Positions 35,077-44,382 are shown, counted from the first letter of the stretch. The stretch: 64,000 nt of DNA from Pararhizobium polonicum (GCF_001687365.1 NZ_LGLV01000004.1:434001-498000), one strand, 5' to 3'. Numbers and translations: made by a program. The notes: generated by a model not told the origin, from the letters alone.

Positions 35077-35507
35077 CCTTCAATGCCCTCGCGTCCGCGG
35101 ATCACCATCATCGTGCCGGTCATCGAGGCGATCAGCTTGGCCGGACCATCCGCCGAGATCGCATAGCCGCGGCCATCGGAGACGATGATCGTCGTGCCGG
35201 GCTTCGTCACCTCGCCGCGAAACAGGAAGCGTTCGCCCCGGCCCGGAGACATCAGGTTGACCTTGAATTCGATGGTCAGGATCGAGGCATCCGGGTCGAT
35301 CACCGAATAGGCGGCATAGGTGCCGGCGGCATCGAGCGCGGCCGAAATGATCCCCGCATGCAGAAAGCCGTGCTGCTGGGTCAGCTTCTCGTCGAACGGA
35401 AGCTCGATCTCGACCGAGCCCTGCTCCACCCGCGTCAGTTCGGCGCCGATCGTCGCCATGGCGGCCTGCCTGCCGAAGCTGTTGCGGATGCGCTCGCGAA
35501 ATTCCAC
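35073..35507 (-). CDS. PaaI family (hotdog) thioesterase
   Basis: Acyl-CoA thioesterase-like hotdog-fold protein of 144 residues. The core helix segment QHGFLHAGIISAALDAAGTYAA carries the HAG and the acidic catalytic position of the PaaI group; FKVNLMSPGRGERFLFRGEV is the following strand. It starts the thioesterase-mtnN pair with a four-base overlap. Confidence 0.88.
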   Translation of the reverse strand: MEFRERIRNSFGRQAAMATIGAELTRVEQGSVEIELPFDEKLTQQHGFLHAGIISAALDAAGTYAAYSVIDPDASILTIEFKVNLMSPGRGERFLFRGEVTKPGTTIIVSDGRGYAISADGPAKLIASMTGTMMVIRGREGIEG

Positions 35508-35701
35508 CGTGTGCTCTCTGTCGTCTCAGTTTCTGGTCACCGTTGCACAGACAGTCGCATGGCGGAAAAACAAGGACAAGTCTCAATTCATGAGGAAAAT
35601 CGATGTGTTGAGCGGCGTGGCCGCAGTGAGGCAGAGTGTTCCGGAACGAATGCCGATTGCGGCGCTTTAAAATTGGACCATACCATCCCCATATCGGTTG
35701 C

Positions 35702-36256
35702 ATGCAAGACGGCAGCCCCATCAAGATTAGGCCGGGTACCGGCGACGATCTGTTGATGATCGCCGGGGTGCTGGTCGATACCTGGCGCTCGACCTTTCGC
35801 GGATTGTTGGCAGACGCGTTTCTCGACGGCATGTCACGCGAGGAGCAGGCCGTGCGCCATGCGCGGCGCATGGGCCAAGCCGGCGTGTCCTATCTCGTCG
35901 CCGTGGAGCCTTTGGCAGGCGACATCATCGGTTTCGCCAATTTCGGACCGGCGCGCGGGGCCGCACCGGCCCATGTCCATGAGCTCTATGCGCTGTATGT
36001 CCGGGCGGATTATCAAGGCTTGGGAATCGGCAGCGCGCTTGTCCGCCTAACGGCGAAGCATTGCGCCGGGCAAGGCGCGACATCCCTTTTTGCCTGGGTT
36101 CTCGCCGGCAATCCCAATCGGCAATTCTATGAGCGAATGGGAGCAAAGGCGGCCGAAACCAGCAGAATCGGGCTCGGCGATCAGAGTTACGAGCAGGTTG
36201 CCTATCTCTGGGAGGACATTGCCGGCCTTTCTCGACAGGCCGGCCATTCAGGATGA
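35702..36256 (+). CDS. GNAT family N-acetyltransferase
   Basis: A 184-residue GNAT protein. Acetyl-CoA loop: ELYALYVRADYQGLGIGSALV (QGLGIG), and the C-terminal motif B QFYERMGAKAAE. Substrate unknown. MQDGSPIKIRPG at 35702 is the likely start, though no clear Shine-Dalgarno is seen and the frame is open from 35636. Convergent with the DUF1513 gene. Confidence 0.86.
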   Translation: MQDGSPIKIRPGTGDDLLMIAGVLVDTWRSTFRGLLADAFLDGMSREEQAVRHARRMGQAGVSYLVAVEPLAGDIIGFANFGPARGAAPAHVHELYALYVRADYQGLGIGSALVRLTAKHCAGQGATSLFAWVLAGNPNRQFYERMGAKAAETSRIGLGDQSYEQVAYLWEDIAGLSRQAGHSG

Positions 36257-36280
36257 TTGTCCAGCCATTCATCCTGAATG
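36243..36280. terminator. Hairpin between convergent GNAT and DUF1513 genes
   Basis: CCATTCAGGATGA (36243-36255) pairs perfectly with TCATCCTGAATGG (36268-36280) across 12 bases; the left arm includes the GNAT stop. No T-run, but the position suggests a shared bidirectional terminator. Confidence 0.5.
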
Positions 36281-36288
36281 GTCCGATG

Positions 36289-37395
36289 TCAGAGCTTGCC
36301 GATCCTGACAATATGCTGGTCCCAGGCGACCTTGCTCTGCGTATCGCCGAACTGCCCCGAATAGGACGACGCAACGAAGCCGTGCGGAGATGGCGCGATC
36401 CCGGCGGCATCGGCAAGAGCATCCTGCCGGATAACCTTCCCCGTCTTGGCATCGATCGTCACCGCCGTTCCGCCCTTCGGCGATGTCAGTCCGACCAGCC
36501 CGTCATGGCGATTGACGGCGATGGCGCCGACATAGTTGGCTAGCGCCATTGTTGTTTCGTCCGGCAACTCGAGAAAGCGAATGTCCTCGCCGCGTGCAAA
36601 GGAACCGGCGAGCGGCGGCAGGTCGTTGCGGGCGCCCTCGTACTGGCAGGCGAACCAGACCTTGCCATCGGCATCGATATCGACATGGCGGGTCGAAAGC
36701 TGGCGCAGATTGTCCGGCATGGCGTGGCGTTCGATCAGCGCGCCGGTCGCGGTATCGACCAGCGCCAGCGACGGTTCCATGTGATCGAGGTTGAGCTTGG
36801 TGCGGCCGAAATCCGGATGGGTCTCGATGCCGCCATTGGCGATCACCAGCATCTTGCCGTCCTGCCCGAGCGTCATGTCGTGCGGGCCGATGCCATAGGA
36901 CGGAAATTCGCCGATGCGGGCAAAATTGTTGGTACCGTCATAGACGCCGATCATGCCGCGATTGTTGGCGAAGTCGTTTTCGGTCGCATAGAGCAGGCGT
37001 CCGTCCGCCGAAAAGCAGCCGTGACCGTAGAAATGCCGGCCTTCGACGGAGGTGATGACGATCGGCTCGACGCTGTCATCCGGCGCAAAGATCATCGCAT
37101 AGGTGCCAGGACGGCGGGCAAAGGCAACGGCACGATTGGTGACCGGCGACCAGGTCATGCCGTGGGCGCGCGCCGGCAGCGGCACCCGCTCGATGATGTT
37201 CCCCGCCTCGCTCAGTGTCGCCACGCCATAGGAACCATCCGGCGCCATGAATGCGGACGCATAGACGGCATCGGTGCGTGACAGCGCAAAGGCGGCTTGC
37301 GGTGCAAGGGTGGCTGCCCAGGCGGCGCCTGCCATTTTGAGGAAGGCGCGGCGGTCGGTGGGGGTTTGACCGGTGGGTATATTTCGATATGCCAT
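36289..37395 (-). CDS. DUF1513 family periplasmic beta-propeller protein
   Basis: A 368-residue DUF1513 protein. A twin-arginine type signal, TDRRAFLKMAG (Arg15-Arg16), is followed by a hydrophobic stretch ending AAFA; the rest shows repeated strands such as VEGRHFYGHGCFSADGRLLY and GIGPHDMTLGQDGKMLVIANGG, typical of a propeller. DUF1513 genes usually close an imelysin/di-heme operon and are thought to take part in iron uptake. Here corA and a repeat lie between it and that operon. The start at 37395 gives the RR signal proper spacing. Confidence 0.87.
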   Translation of the reverse strand: MAYRNIPTGQTPTDRRAFLKMAGAAWAATLAPQAAFALSRTDAVYASAFMAPDGSYGVATLSEAGNIIERVPLPARAHGMTWSPVTNRAVAFARRPGTYAMIFAPDDSVEPIVITSVEGRHFYGHGCFSADGRLLYATENDFANNRGMIGVYDGTNNFARIGEFPSYGIGPHDMTLGQDGKMLVIANGGIETHPDFGRTKLNLDHMEPSLALVDTATGALIERHAMPDNLRQLSTRHVDIDADGKVWFACQYEGARNDLPPLAGSFARGEDIRFLELPDETTMALANYVGAIAVNRHDGLVGLTSPKGGTAVTIDAKTGKVIRQDALADAAGIAPSPHGFVASSYSGQFGDTQSKVAWDQHIVRIGKL

Positions 37396-37445
37396 GAGAT
37401 TTCCGTCAGCATAAATTGCCGTTGACCGGCTTGGCCCCTCCCTCT

Positions 37446-37579
37446 CCGTCATTCCTGTGCTTGTCACAGGAATCCAGCCACGCGACGTCCGTCGCGTGAA
37501 GGCGTCTTTCGCTCACGGACGTGAGCGGGCTGGATCCCCGCCACAAGTCCTCGGGTTAAACCCGAGGAGAGGATGACGG
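37446..37579. repeat. Second intergenic palindrome family, copy 2
   Basis: Begins CCGTCATTCCTGTGCTTGTC and ends GGATGACGG; shares its outer arms with 16192-16308, and its inner CCACGCGACGTCCGTCGCGTG is the reverse complement of a segment of that copy. The right half carries other hairpins (CTCACGGACGTGAG, CTCGGGTTAAACCCGAG), so the element is a mosaic. Lies upstream of the DUF1513 gene. Confidence 0.8.
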
Positions 37580-37620
37580 AGAATGGAGCGACTGATCCAT
37601 ATCATCATAAAATTCTCGGC

Positions 37621-38610
37621 CTAAAGCCAGCCCCGCCGCTTGAAATAGAGGAAGGGCAGGACCGCCGAAAGTATCATCATGAACAGCGCCATCGGATAAC
37701 CGAACTGGAACTTCAGCTCCGGGATGGCATCGAAATTCATGCCGTAGATCGAGGCGACAAGGGTCGGTGGCAGGAAGACGACAGCGGCCACCGAGAAGAT
37801 CTTGATGATCTGGTTCTGCTCGAGATTGATCAGGCCCAGCGTCGCATCGAGCAGGAAGTTGATCTTGTTCGACAGAAACAGCGCGTGATCGCCGAGCGAC
37901 GCCGCGTCGCGCTGGATCAGCTTGACGCGCTGGCGGCTTTCCTTGACCGCCTTGCGCGTGCCGATGCCATCGAGCGCCGTGTGATAGGCGACGAGGCGGC
38001 CGACGCTGACGAGGCTTTCGCGGATGACGCTGAGGAAATCGCCCTTCTGGCCGATCTGCTCGATCAGCGACTGCAGGTCTCGGGTCTTTTTCGTGGCGCT
38101 GGAATTGGTCTTGCGGAACACCTCCCGCGAGATGCCGTCGATCTCGTTGCCGATCCGCTCCAAAGCGTCGGCGGTCCGGTCAATCATTGCCTCCAGAAGC
38201 CCGAGCATGACAAGTTCGCCGCTTTCACAGGACGCGCCATTCAGGCGCTGCATGCGCGCCGCATAGAGATGAAACGGCTTCGGGTCGGCATGGCGCACCG
38301 TTACCAGGGTCGCGCCCTTGAGGATGAACGTGACGGGCACCTTGACCGGATTGTCGCCATCCAGTTCGGTCGCGGCCGTCATCGTCATGAACTCGGCGCC
38401 GTCTTCCTGATAGAGGCGGTCGGAGAGCTCGATCTCCTGCATTTCGTCGCGCGTCGGGATTTCGATGCCGAGATGCTGCTCGACGATGCGGGTTTCGTCC
38501 TGGGCGGGATTGAACAGGTCGAACCAGACGATCGGCGTGGTTTCCACCAGATCCGTGGCGGTTTCGAGCAGGGCAAGCTGATTGTTCTGGCTGGTGTAGA
38601 TGCGCAGCAT
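37621..38610 (-). CDS. corA: CorA-type magnesium/cobalt transporter
   Basis: Inner-membrane divalent cation channel of 329 residues. A long cytoplasmic N-terminal domain with coiled helices is followed by two C-terminal membrane spans; the selectivity motif YGMNF ends the first (IFSVAAVVFLPPTLVASIYGMNF). The last residues KRRGWL are basic. ATG at 38610 (MLRIYTS) is chosen over a TTG four codons upstream. It sits between the imelysin operon and DUF1513 on the same strand. Confidence 0.93.
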   Translation of the reverse strand: MLRIYTSQNNQLALLETATDLVETTPIVWFDLFNPAQDETRIVEQHLGIEIPTRDEMQEIELSDRLYQEDGAEFMTMTAATELDGDNPVKVPVTFILKGATLVTVRHADPKPFHLYAARMQRLNGASCESGELVMLGLLEAMIDRTADALERIGNEIDGISREVFRKTNSSATKKTRDLQSLIEQIGQKGDFLSVIRESLVSVGRLVAYHTALDGIGTRKAVKESRQRVKLIQRDAASLGDHALFLSNKINFLLDATLGLINLEQNQIIKIFSVAAVVFLPPTLVASIYGMNFDAIPELKFQFGYPMALFMMILSAVLPFLYFKRRGWL

Positions 38611-38827
38611 ATCGGGTTCCAATCTGGCAGGTCTGCGACCGCCAGGGCAAACCCCTTGCTATCAGGGCCTGACGGTCGAGAAAATCGAAGCACTACTTCG
38701 ACTGTCGGGGTTCATGATCCGTTGATCCTTGTTTGGCCGTGCCCGCGGATGGAGCACAGCCGATCCCTTGCGCCAATGTTCATTTGTTGTCAACCGCTTG
38801 CGAAAGCTCGAAATGGTACCGCCACGC

Positions 38828-39961
38828 TCAGTCGCCGTCGGCGAAGGAGAAGCCCGCACCAAGCCCGATCGCCGCCCCGAAGTCGAGATTGAGGCGCTGG
38901 AGAACGTCGTTGGTGTTCTGCAGGATGCGGTTCAGCCTGCCGCGCTGCTCGTCATCGGCAATCGCCTCGTCGATCGGCAGGTCGATCTGGTCGGCATCGT
39001 CGACGATGGCCTGCAGGACATAGTTGACGGCGCTCACCACGGACTGGTCTTCCTTCGGCAGCAGGGCCTGCATGTCGCTGGCGTTGAACAGGGTCTGCAG
39101 CGCCGTGAAGTTCGCCGAGATCGCCGGCATGGTGTTGCCGGAGCGCCAGTAGATCGCCATTTTCGGATGGCCCTTGTCAGGCTCGCCCTTGATGATGCCG
39201 GCATAGAAGGGCCGCAGCCGCTGGTCCCGGATGCCTTCGACCCCATGGACGAGGATGCCGAGCAGCTCGGTCGCCACCTCCTTGCCGTCGCGGTAGACAG
39301 GATTGTCCGGACCGGGCTTTTTCCAGGCGGCCTGAATTCCATCCGGCTTTTCCCAATCGGCATGAAGCTCGGCAGCCACGGACTTCAGATTGTCCGTGAT
39401 GGCCGCGCCATAGCGGCAACGGAAGCCGTTCTTTTCCGAGGACAGAACCTCCGCATCCGTCCCGTAGAGCACATATTCGAGCGCCCCGAGGCCCTGGGCG
39501 GCCACGCTCTTTCCTTTCAGCGTTTCCGCCGAGGTGGCGGTTTCGTCCTTCGCCGCCAGAATGCGCTGCACCTGTTTCAGGCCGGTGCTCTTGCGGTCCG
39601 GAAAGAACAGGAACCGCTCGAAACGGTTGCCGTCGACGACCGGTCCGACGCGGACGATCTCGATCGTCGACCATTGCTGGACGACTTCGTCAAAGCTCAT
39701 CTGCACATCGCCCAGCGTCTCGTCGGACGGCTTCTCGCAGAGCATGTGCGCTGCCTCGGCGAGCGCTTCGGTGCCCTCCGCCAAGTCGCGGTAGCCGGGG
39801 CGGATGAAATCGTCGACGGCCTTCTGCATGACGCCGGGGACGGCATCCTGGTTCAACCCGGCGCGCGGCGGTGAAATCTCTTCGGCATCCTGGGCCATGG
39901 CGGGCAAGGGCAGGACCATCAGGCCGAGGCTGAAAAGCAGGATATGCCGGTGGCGCATCAA
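38828..39961 (-). CDS. Imelysin family protein, second paralog
   Basis: Exported imelysin-like protein of 377 residues with a signal peptide ending AMA. Imelysins (IrpA, EfeO relatives) take part in iron uptake in the periplasm. The family motif GxHxxE is here GLGALE (157-162): the histidine is Gly159 while Glu162 and the following YVLYG remain. It overlaps the di-heme gene by four bases (ATGA), so it is translated from the same message. A separate imelysin with an intact motif starts the operon. Confidence 0.87.
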   Translation of the reverse strand: MMRHRHILLFSLGLMVLPLPAMAQDAEEISPPRAGLNQDAVPGVMQKAVDDFIRPGYRDLAEGTEALAEAAHMLCEKPSDETLGDVQMSFDEVVQQWSTIEIVRVGPVVDGNRFERFLFFPDRKSTGLKQVQRILAAKDETATSAETLKGKSVAAQGLGALEYVLYGTDAEVLSSEKNGFRCRYGAAITDNLKSVAAELHADWEKPDGIQAAWKKPGPDNPVYRDGKEVATELLGILVHGVEGIRDQRLRPFYAGIIKGEPDKGHPKMAIYWRSGNTMPAISANFTALQTLFNASDMQALLPKEDQSVVSAVNYVLQAIVDDADQIDLPIDEAIADDEQRGRLNRILQNTNDVLQRLNLDFGAAIGLGAGFSFADGD

Positions 39962-41556
39962 AGAGACTCCAGAAATGTGATCAGGGCTTGTCTATCGGCT
40001 TTTTCAAGAGCGGCAAACCGGTCGCGGGCCTTTGCCGCCTCGCCGCCATGCCAGAGAATGGCTTCCGTCAGATTGCGGGCGCGGCCGTCATGCAGGAAGA
40101 AGGTGTAGCCGCTCACCACCTTCGTCAAACCGATACCCCAAAGCGGCGGCGTGCGCCATTCGCTGCCCGATGCTTCGCCCACCTGCTGGCCGTCGGCAAG
40201 CCCCTCGCCCATGTCATGCAGCAGAAAATCGGAATAGGGCCAGATCAACTGGAACGCATGCGCCGTGTTGGCGGCATCGCGGCGGGTGACGAATTTCGGG
40301 ACATGGCAGGAGATGCAGCCGGTTTCGTAAAAAACCTTCTTGCCTGCGAGCGTTTCGGGAAAGCTTGCCTTGCGCCGCGCGGGCACGGCCAGGTTTTCCG
40401 AGTAGAAGGTGATGAGGTCAAGCACGGGATCGGGCGCCTCCGTATCGCCCAGCCGCGCCTGCACACCATTGGCCATGGCGAAACAGGCGGTCTGGGCGGG
40501 CGTGCAATCTCCGTAGTTGCGCTTTGCGGCGGGCGACGAAATGCCGATATCTCCGGCCAGCGCATCGGCGGTCTGCTGGCGCACCGTGGCGCTCTGCGCC
40601 TTCCAGCCGAAGCGGCCGAGCACCAGCTTGCCGGACACGGGATCGCGTACCAGCGCCGGCTTGCCGCGAATGCCGTCGCCATCCTTGTCGTCCGGATCGG
40701 CATTCGCCATGATATCGGCCGGGTGGATGGCTTCCACCAGCCCGAGCCCGGCCATGGCCTGCGTGACGCGGGGCGACAGCGTCGTCGTTTCATCGAGAGG
40801 GCCGTAGCCAAGGTTCTCGACCGTATAGTGCGGCTTGCGCAGCAAAACCGTTTCGCCGCCGGCAAGCTTAACCGGGGTTTCGGTATAGCTGATCTTCATA
40901 TGGCCTTCAGCGGGCAGGCCGGGCACCGCCCTGTCCTGCAACTGTGCGCCATAGACGGGATCGGGAAAATTCAGGACCTCATGAGCTGCGATTGCCGCCC
41001 GCTCGGCATCCGTTTTCGGCGCGCGGGCCAGCCGCAGGAACATCGATGTCGCATCAGCCCCTTCCGGCGGATGCCCGCGGCCATCCCTCACATGGCAGGT
41101 CTGGCAGGCACGGGCATTGTAGAGCGGGCCAAGGCCATCGGAGGCCTGCGTCGACGACGGTGACGAGACCCAGAGCTTGCGGAACAGCGCATTGCCAAGC
41201 TTGAAAGTTTCTTCCTCGGCAAAGGTGATATTGGCTGAGAACTGCGAGAAACTGTCCCGGTTGACCGACGCGATGGAGGTACCGGCACCACCGGACATGG
41301 CCTCGAACGTCTCGGGCTTGGAAAAATGGGTGGCGGGGCGGGTGACGGTTTGGACGCGGGCCCGGTCGGCGTCCGTCAGGTCGTCGCGGCTGGAGGACAG
41401 CGGAATTGTTTCCGCAAGGCTTTCCGTTTTTACCGGGGCCTTCCCCTCCTCTGTCCCGGGCGAGAGACTCTCGCCAAAAACGGAAAAGCCGCCCGCTGCG
41501 CAACAGAGTGCGACAGCAAGCGGCAATCTCAGACGCGCGAGACCCCAAATACGCAT
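39958..41556 (-). CDS. Di-heme oxidoreductase family protein (DUF1111)
   Basis: Periplasmic c-type cytochrome of 532 residues. Signal peptide at the N-terminus (LRLPLAVALCCAAGGFSVF); heme motifs CQTCH at 151-155 and CISCH in the C-terminal part (ETGCISCHVPKF). This is the di-heme thiol-oxidoreductase-like family found with imelysins, likely passing electrons for iron handling. Lies between the two imelysin genes, 50 bases after the first and overlapping the second. Confidence 0.92.
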   Translation of the reverse strand: MRIWGLARLRLPLAVALCCAAGGFSVFGESLSPGTEEGKAPVKTESLAETIPLSSSRDDLTDADRARVQTVTRPATHFSKPETFEAMSGGAGTSIASVNRDSFSQFSANITFAEEETFKLGNALFRKLWVSSPSSTQASDGLGPLYNARACQTCHVRDGRGHPPEGADATSMFLRLARAPKTDAERAAIAAHEVLNFPDPVYGAQLQDRAVPGLPAEGHMKISYTETPVKLAGGETVLLRKPHYTVENLGYGPLDETTTLSPRVTQAMAGLGLVEAIHPADIMANADPDDKDGDGIRGKPALVRDPVSGKLVLGRFGWKAQSATVRQQTADALAGDIGISSPAAKRNYGDCTPAQTACFAMANGVQARLGDTEAPDPVLDLITFYSENLAVPARRKASFPETLAGKKVFYETGCISCHVPKFVTRRDAANTAHAFQLIWPYSDFLLHDMGEGLADGQQVGEASGSEWRTPPLWGIGLTKVVSGYTFFLHDGRARNLTEAILWHGGEAAKARDRFAALEKADRQALITFLESL

Positions 41557-41606
41557 TCAGAAAAAACCGGGCCGCTCACGACACGCGACGGCCCGCCTTT
41601 GCTTTC

Positions 41607-42887
41607 TCATTTGAAGACAGCGTTAGGATTATCCAGGCTGTCGGAACCTTCAAGCTCAATCGCGCCGAGATCCAGTGACGCAATGACGCGCTCGACCGTC
41701 TTTGCCTGTGCGACGAGGCCATCGATGGCGGCCTGAACGACGGCATTGCCCTCGGTGTTGCCCTCGCCGATCATCTGGTCATAGGCTTCGACGGTCTGGC
41801 CGCGCTTGGCCATGGCTTCCATGGCCGCCATGGTGGTGGCCAGCTTTTCCTTCATTTCCTTGTCGAGCGCCGGATCCTTGGCGGCAACGATTTCCGACAG
41901 CGAAGGACCGGTCAGCTTGGTGCCGTCGACTCTGGTATATTCGCCGGTATAGGCGGCCTGGATACCGATCGCATCGTGCAGATGCGAGTTGTAGGTGTTG
42001 TCGGAGAAGCAGTCGTGCTCTTCTTCCGGATCGTGCAGCAGCAAGCCGAGCTTCATGCGCTCGCCGGCAAGCTCGCCATAGGAAAGCGAGCCCATGCCCG
42101 TCAGGATGGCGCCGAGGCCAGCCTTGGGATCGGCCTCGATATTCTTGGTGGCGGCGCCATCCGGCGTCCAGTTGGCGACCATGTCCTTCAGGTCGGACAC
42201 CAGGAGATCGGTCGCAGCCTTCAGATAGGTGGCGCGGCGGTCGCAATTGCCGTTGGTGCAATTCTTCGTATCGTAGTCGGTGTAGGGCCGGTTGCCGGCG
42301 CCCGGGCCCGTGCCGTTCAGGTCCTGGCCCCAGAGCAGGAATTCGATGGCGTGATAGCCGGTGGCGACGTTCGCCTCGATACCACCAGCCTCCTGCAGCG
42401 TGCCCGACAGGAATTCCGGCGTGATGTTGGTGGCGTCGACATCCTTGCCGTCGATCTTGATCGTCTTGTTGGCGATGACGTTGGCGGTGAACAGCGCGTT
42501 CTCGTCGCTTTCCGTGCCGTAGCTCGGATCGACGTAATCGATCAGGCCTTCGTCCAGCGGCCAGGCATTGACCTTGCCTTCCCACTCGTCGACGATCGGG
42601 TTGCCGAAGCGGTAGACTTCGGTTTCCTGATAGGGATTGCGGGCGGCAAGCCAGGCTTCGCGCGCCGCCTTCAGCGTCGCTTCGCTCGGGGTGGCGATCA
42701 GCGCGTCGACGGCCTTGTCGAGCGTCTCGGCGGTCGTCAGGGCGTCCGAATATTTGGCAAACGCCACGTCGGCATAATGCTTGACGACGGCAGCGGCATC
42801 GGTTGCGGCCTGCGCTGGCTGCAGTGCGAGCACCGAGGTTGCGGTGACAAGCGCCAGCGCGGCGTTGCGAAGGAATGATGTGGTCAT
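41607..42887 (-). CDS. Imelysin family protein (IrpA-like)
   Basis: Periplasmic imelysin of 426 residues; signal peptide ends QPAQA. The motif GxHxxE is intact, Gly177-Tyr-His179-Ala-Ile-Glu182, followed by FLLWGQD. FGNPIVDEWEGKVNAWPLDEGLIDYVD and the C-terminal EEHDCFSDNTYNSHLHDAIG match IrpA-like proteins that are needed for growth in low iron in other bacteria. First gene of an imelysin/di-heme/imelysin operon; a 205-base upstream region holds a possible iron-response box. Confidence 0.92.
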   Translation of the reverse strand: MTTSFLRNAALALVTATSVLALQPAQAATDAAAVVKHYADVAFAKYSDALTTAETLDKAVDALIATPSEATLKAAREAWLAARNPYQETEVYRFGNPIVDEWEGKVNAWPLDEGLIDYVDPSYGTESDENALFTANVIANKTIKIDGKDVDATNITPEFLSGTLQEAGGIEANVATGYHAIEFLLWGQDLNGTGPGAGNRPYTDYDTKNCTNGNCDRRATYLKAATDLLVSDLKDMVANWTPDGAATKNIEADPKAGLGAILTGMGSLSYGELAGERMKLGLLLHDPEEEHDCFSDNTYNSHLHDAIGIQAAYTGEYTRVDGTKLTGPSLSEIVAAKDPALDKEMKEKLATTMAAMEAMAKRGQTVEAYDQMIGEGNTEGNAVVQAAIDGLVAQAKTVERVIASLDLGAIELEGSDSLDNPNAVFK

Positions 42888-43035
42888 GATCTCTCCTGGT
42901 ATGTTGCCGATTGAAGTCGGCGTTCCCGGCCGTCCGGTGTCAACGGTCGCGCAAGCCGCGCGGCCCGATCGATGGACGTTGGCTGTTCAGCCCGGATTTC
43001 ATGAACCAAAACTAAACTTGTGTCAAAGCGTATAG

Positions 43036-43051
43036 TTTAGAACATTTTCAA
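43036..43051 (-). promoter_or_regulatory. Possible Irr-type (ICE) iron-response box
   Basis: TTTAGAACATTTTCAA: the first seven bases match one arm of the rhizobial Irr box (TTTAGAA..TTCTAAA); the other arm is imperfect. Lies 149 bases upstream of the imelysin operon in an AT-rich strip. Suggestive only. Confidence 0.3.
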
Positions 43052-43092
43052 TGTAGAATCGGATGCGAAGAGCACCGGACGGCATCCGCCAT

Positions 43093-44382
43093 TCAGCCCT
43101 TGCGGCCCATCAGACAGAAGAAGAATCCGTCGGTATCGGTGGAGGCCGGCGTCAGCGTCACCGTCTTCATGTCGGCCGACCACGGCTGCTTCTTGTCGGT
43201 GCCGAACAGGTCAGCCCAGCTATCGGCTGCGGACAGGATTTCGAATTCCGGATTGTCCTCGCAGAAAGCGTAGACCTGCGCCTCGTTTTCCTCCGGCAGC
43301 ACCGAACAGGTGACATAGATGAGATGGCCGCCAACGCGCACGAAGGGTGCTGCACCGGCAAGCGCCTGCCGCTGCTGGCCCAGCCGTTCCTCGAGATTCT
43401 TCTGTGTCAGCCGCCACTTCGTGTCGGGACGGCGCCGCCAGGTGCCGGTGCCGGTGCAGGGGGCATCCACGAGAACACGATCGAGCCGGCCGATGAGCGG
43501 CGTCAGGCCTTCCAGCCGGTCATGGACCTGGACGTTGCGGGTGCCTGCCCGCTTCAGCCGCTCGATGATCGGCGCGAGACGCTTGCGATCGGTGTCGTAG
43601 GCGTGGATCTGGCCCTTGTTGTTCATGGCCGCCGACATCGCCAGTGTCTTGCCGCCGCCGCCGGCGCAATAATCGAGGATCTGGTCGCCTTCCTTCGGCA
43701 TGACGAGATCGGCGACGATCTGCGAGCCTTCGTCCTGAACCTCGAACCAGCCCTTCTCGAACGAGATCTCCGCCGTGACATTGGGCAGGCGCGATGCGCC
43801 CTCGCCCGCCTGGACGCGGATACCCTGCCGGGCGATCGCTGCCGGCTCGACGGCGCTGCGATCCAGCGCCTTCAGAACCTTTTCGCGCGTTGCCTTCAGG
43901 GTGTTGACGCGCAGGTCGAGCGCCGGGCGTCCGGCCAGCGCCTTGGCTTCGGCGAGCCAGTCTTCATCGAAATTTTCCTCAAAGGACGGCTGCACCCATT
44001 CCGGGATATCGCCCTGGACATGCGCCGGCGCATCTTCGAGCTTGCGGCTGGCAAAAGCGGCGATCATCTCGGCTGTCAGGGGCTCAGGCGCAAACTTGTC
44101 GCCCTCCAGTTCACCGGCCAGCTGTTCGGGCGAAACGCCCCACTGGCGGAACATCACGGCGTGGCCGAGCGCTGTCGCGCTGTCGCTGTCCATCAGATAG
44201 GCGTGCGAGAGCTTCATGCGCAGGGCGTCATAGACGATATTGCCGATCGCGGCGCGATCGCCGGACCCGGCGAAACGATGTGCCAGCCCCCAATCCTTGA
44301 GAGCATCGGCAACCGGACGCTTGCGCGTCTCTATATCGGCAAGAACCTCAATGGCTCCGGCGAGCCTGCCACCCAGTCGCAT
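43093..44382 (-). CDS. rsmB: RsmB/NOP family 16S rRNA m5C methyltransferase
   Basis: Class I SAM enzyme of 429 residues. The N-terminal NusB-like RNA-binding part (1-140) is followed by the catalytic domain: SAM loop DYCAGGGGKTLAMSAAM, then VLVDAPCTGTGTWRRRPD with the motif IV PC cysteine and the LLxxAAPFVRxGGHLIYVTCSV motif VI cysteine. It modifies cytosine of 16S rRNA (C967 in E. coli); the precise target in rhizobia is inferred. Downstream of rlpA with 181 bases between. Confidence 0.85.
   Translation of the reverse strand: MRLGGRLAGAIEVLADIETRKRPVADALKDWGLAHRFAGSGDRAAIGNIVYDALRMKLSHAYLMDSDSATALGHAVMFRQWGVSPEQLAGELEGDKFAPEPLTAEMIAAFASRKLEDAPAHVQGDIPEWVQPSFEENFDEDWLAEAKALAGRPALDLRVNTLKATREKVLKALDRSAVEPAAIARQGIRVQAGEGASRLPNVTAEISFEKGWFEVQDEGSQIVADLVMPKEGDQILDYCAGGGGKTLAMSAAMNNKGQIHAYDTDRKRLAPIIERLKRAGTRNVQVHDRLEGLTPLIGRLDRVLVDAPCTGTGTWRRRPDTKWRLTQKNLEERLGQQRQALAGAAPFVRVGGHLIYVTCSVLPEENEAQVYAFCEDNPEFEILSAADSWADLFGTDKKQPWSADMKTVTLTPASTDTDGFFFCLMGRKG

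Noticed and set aside
37496..37579. CRISPR-like or rho-independent terminator reading of the hairpins in the repeat
   Set aside because: Hairpins differ from one another, spacing is irregular and there is no T-run; they fit a mosaic intergenic element instead.
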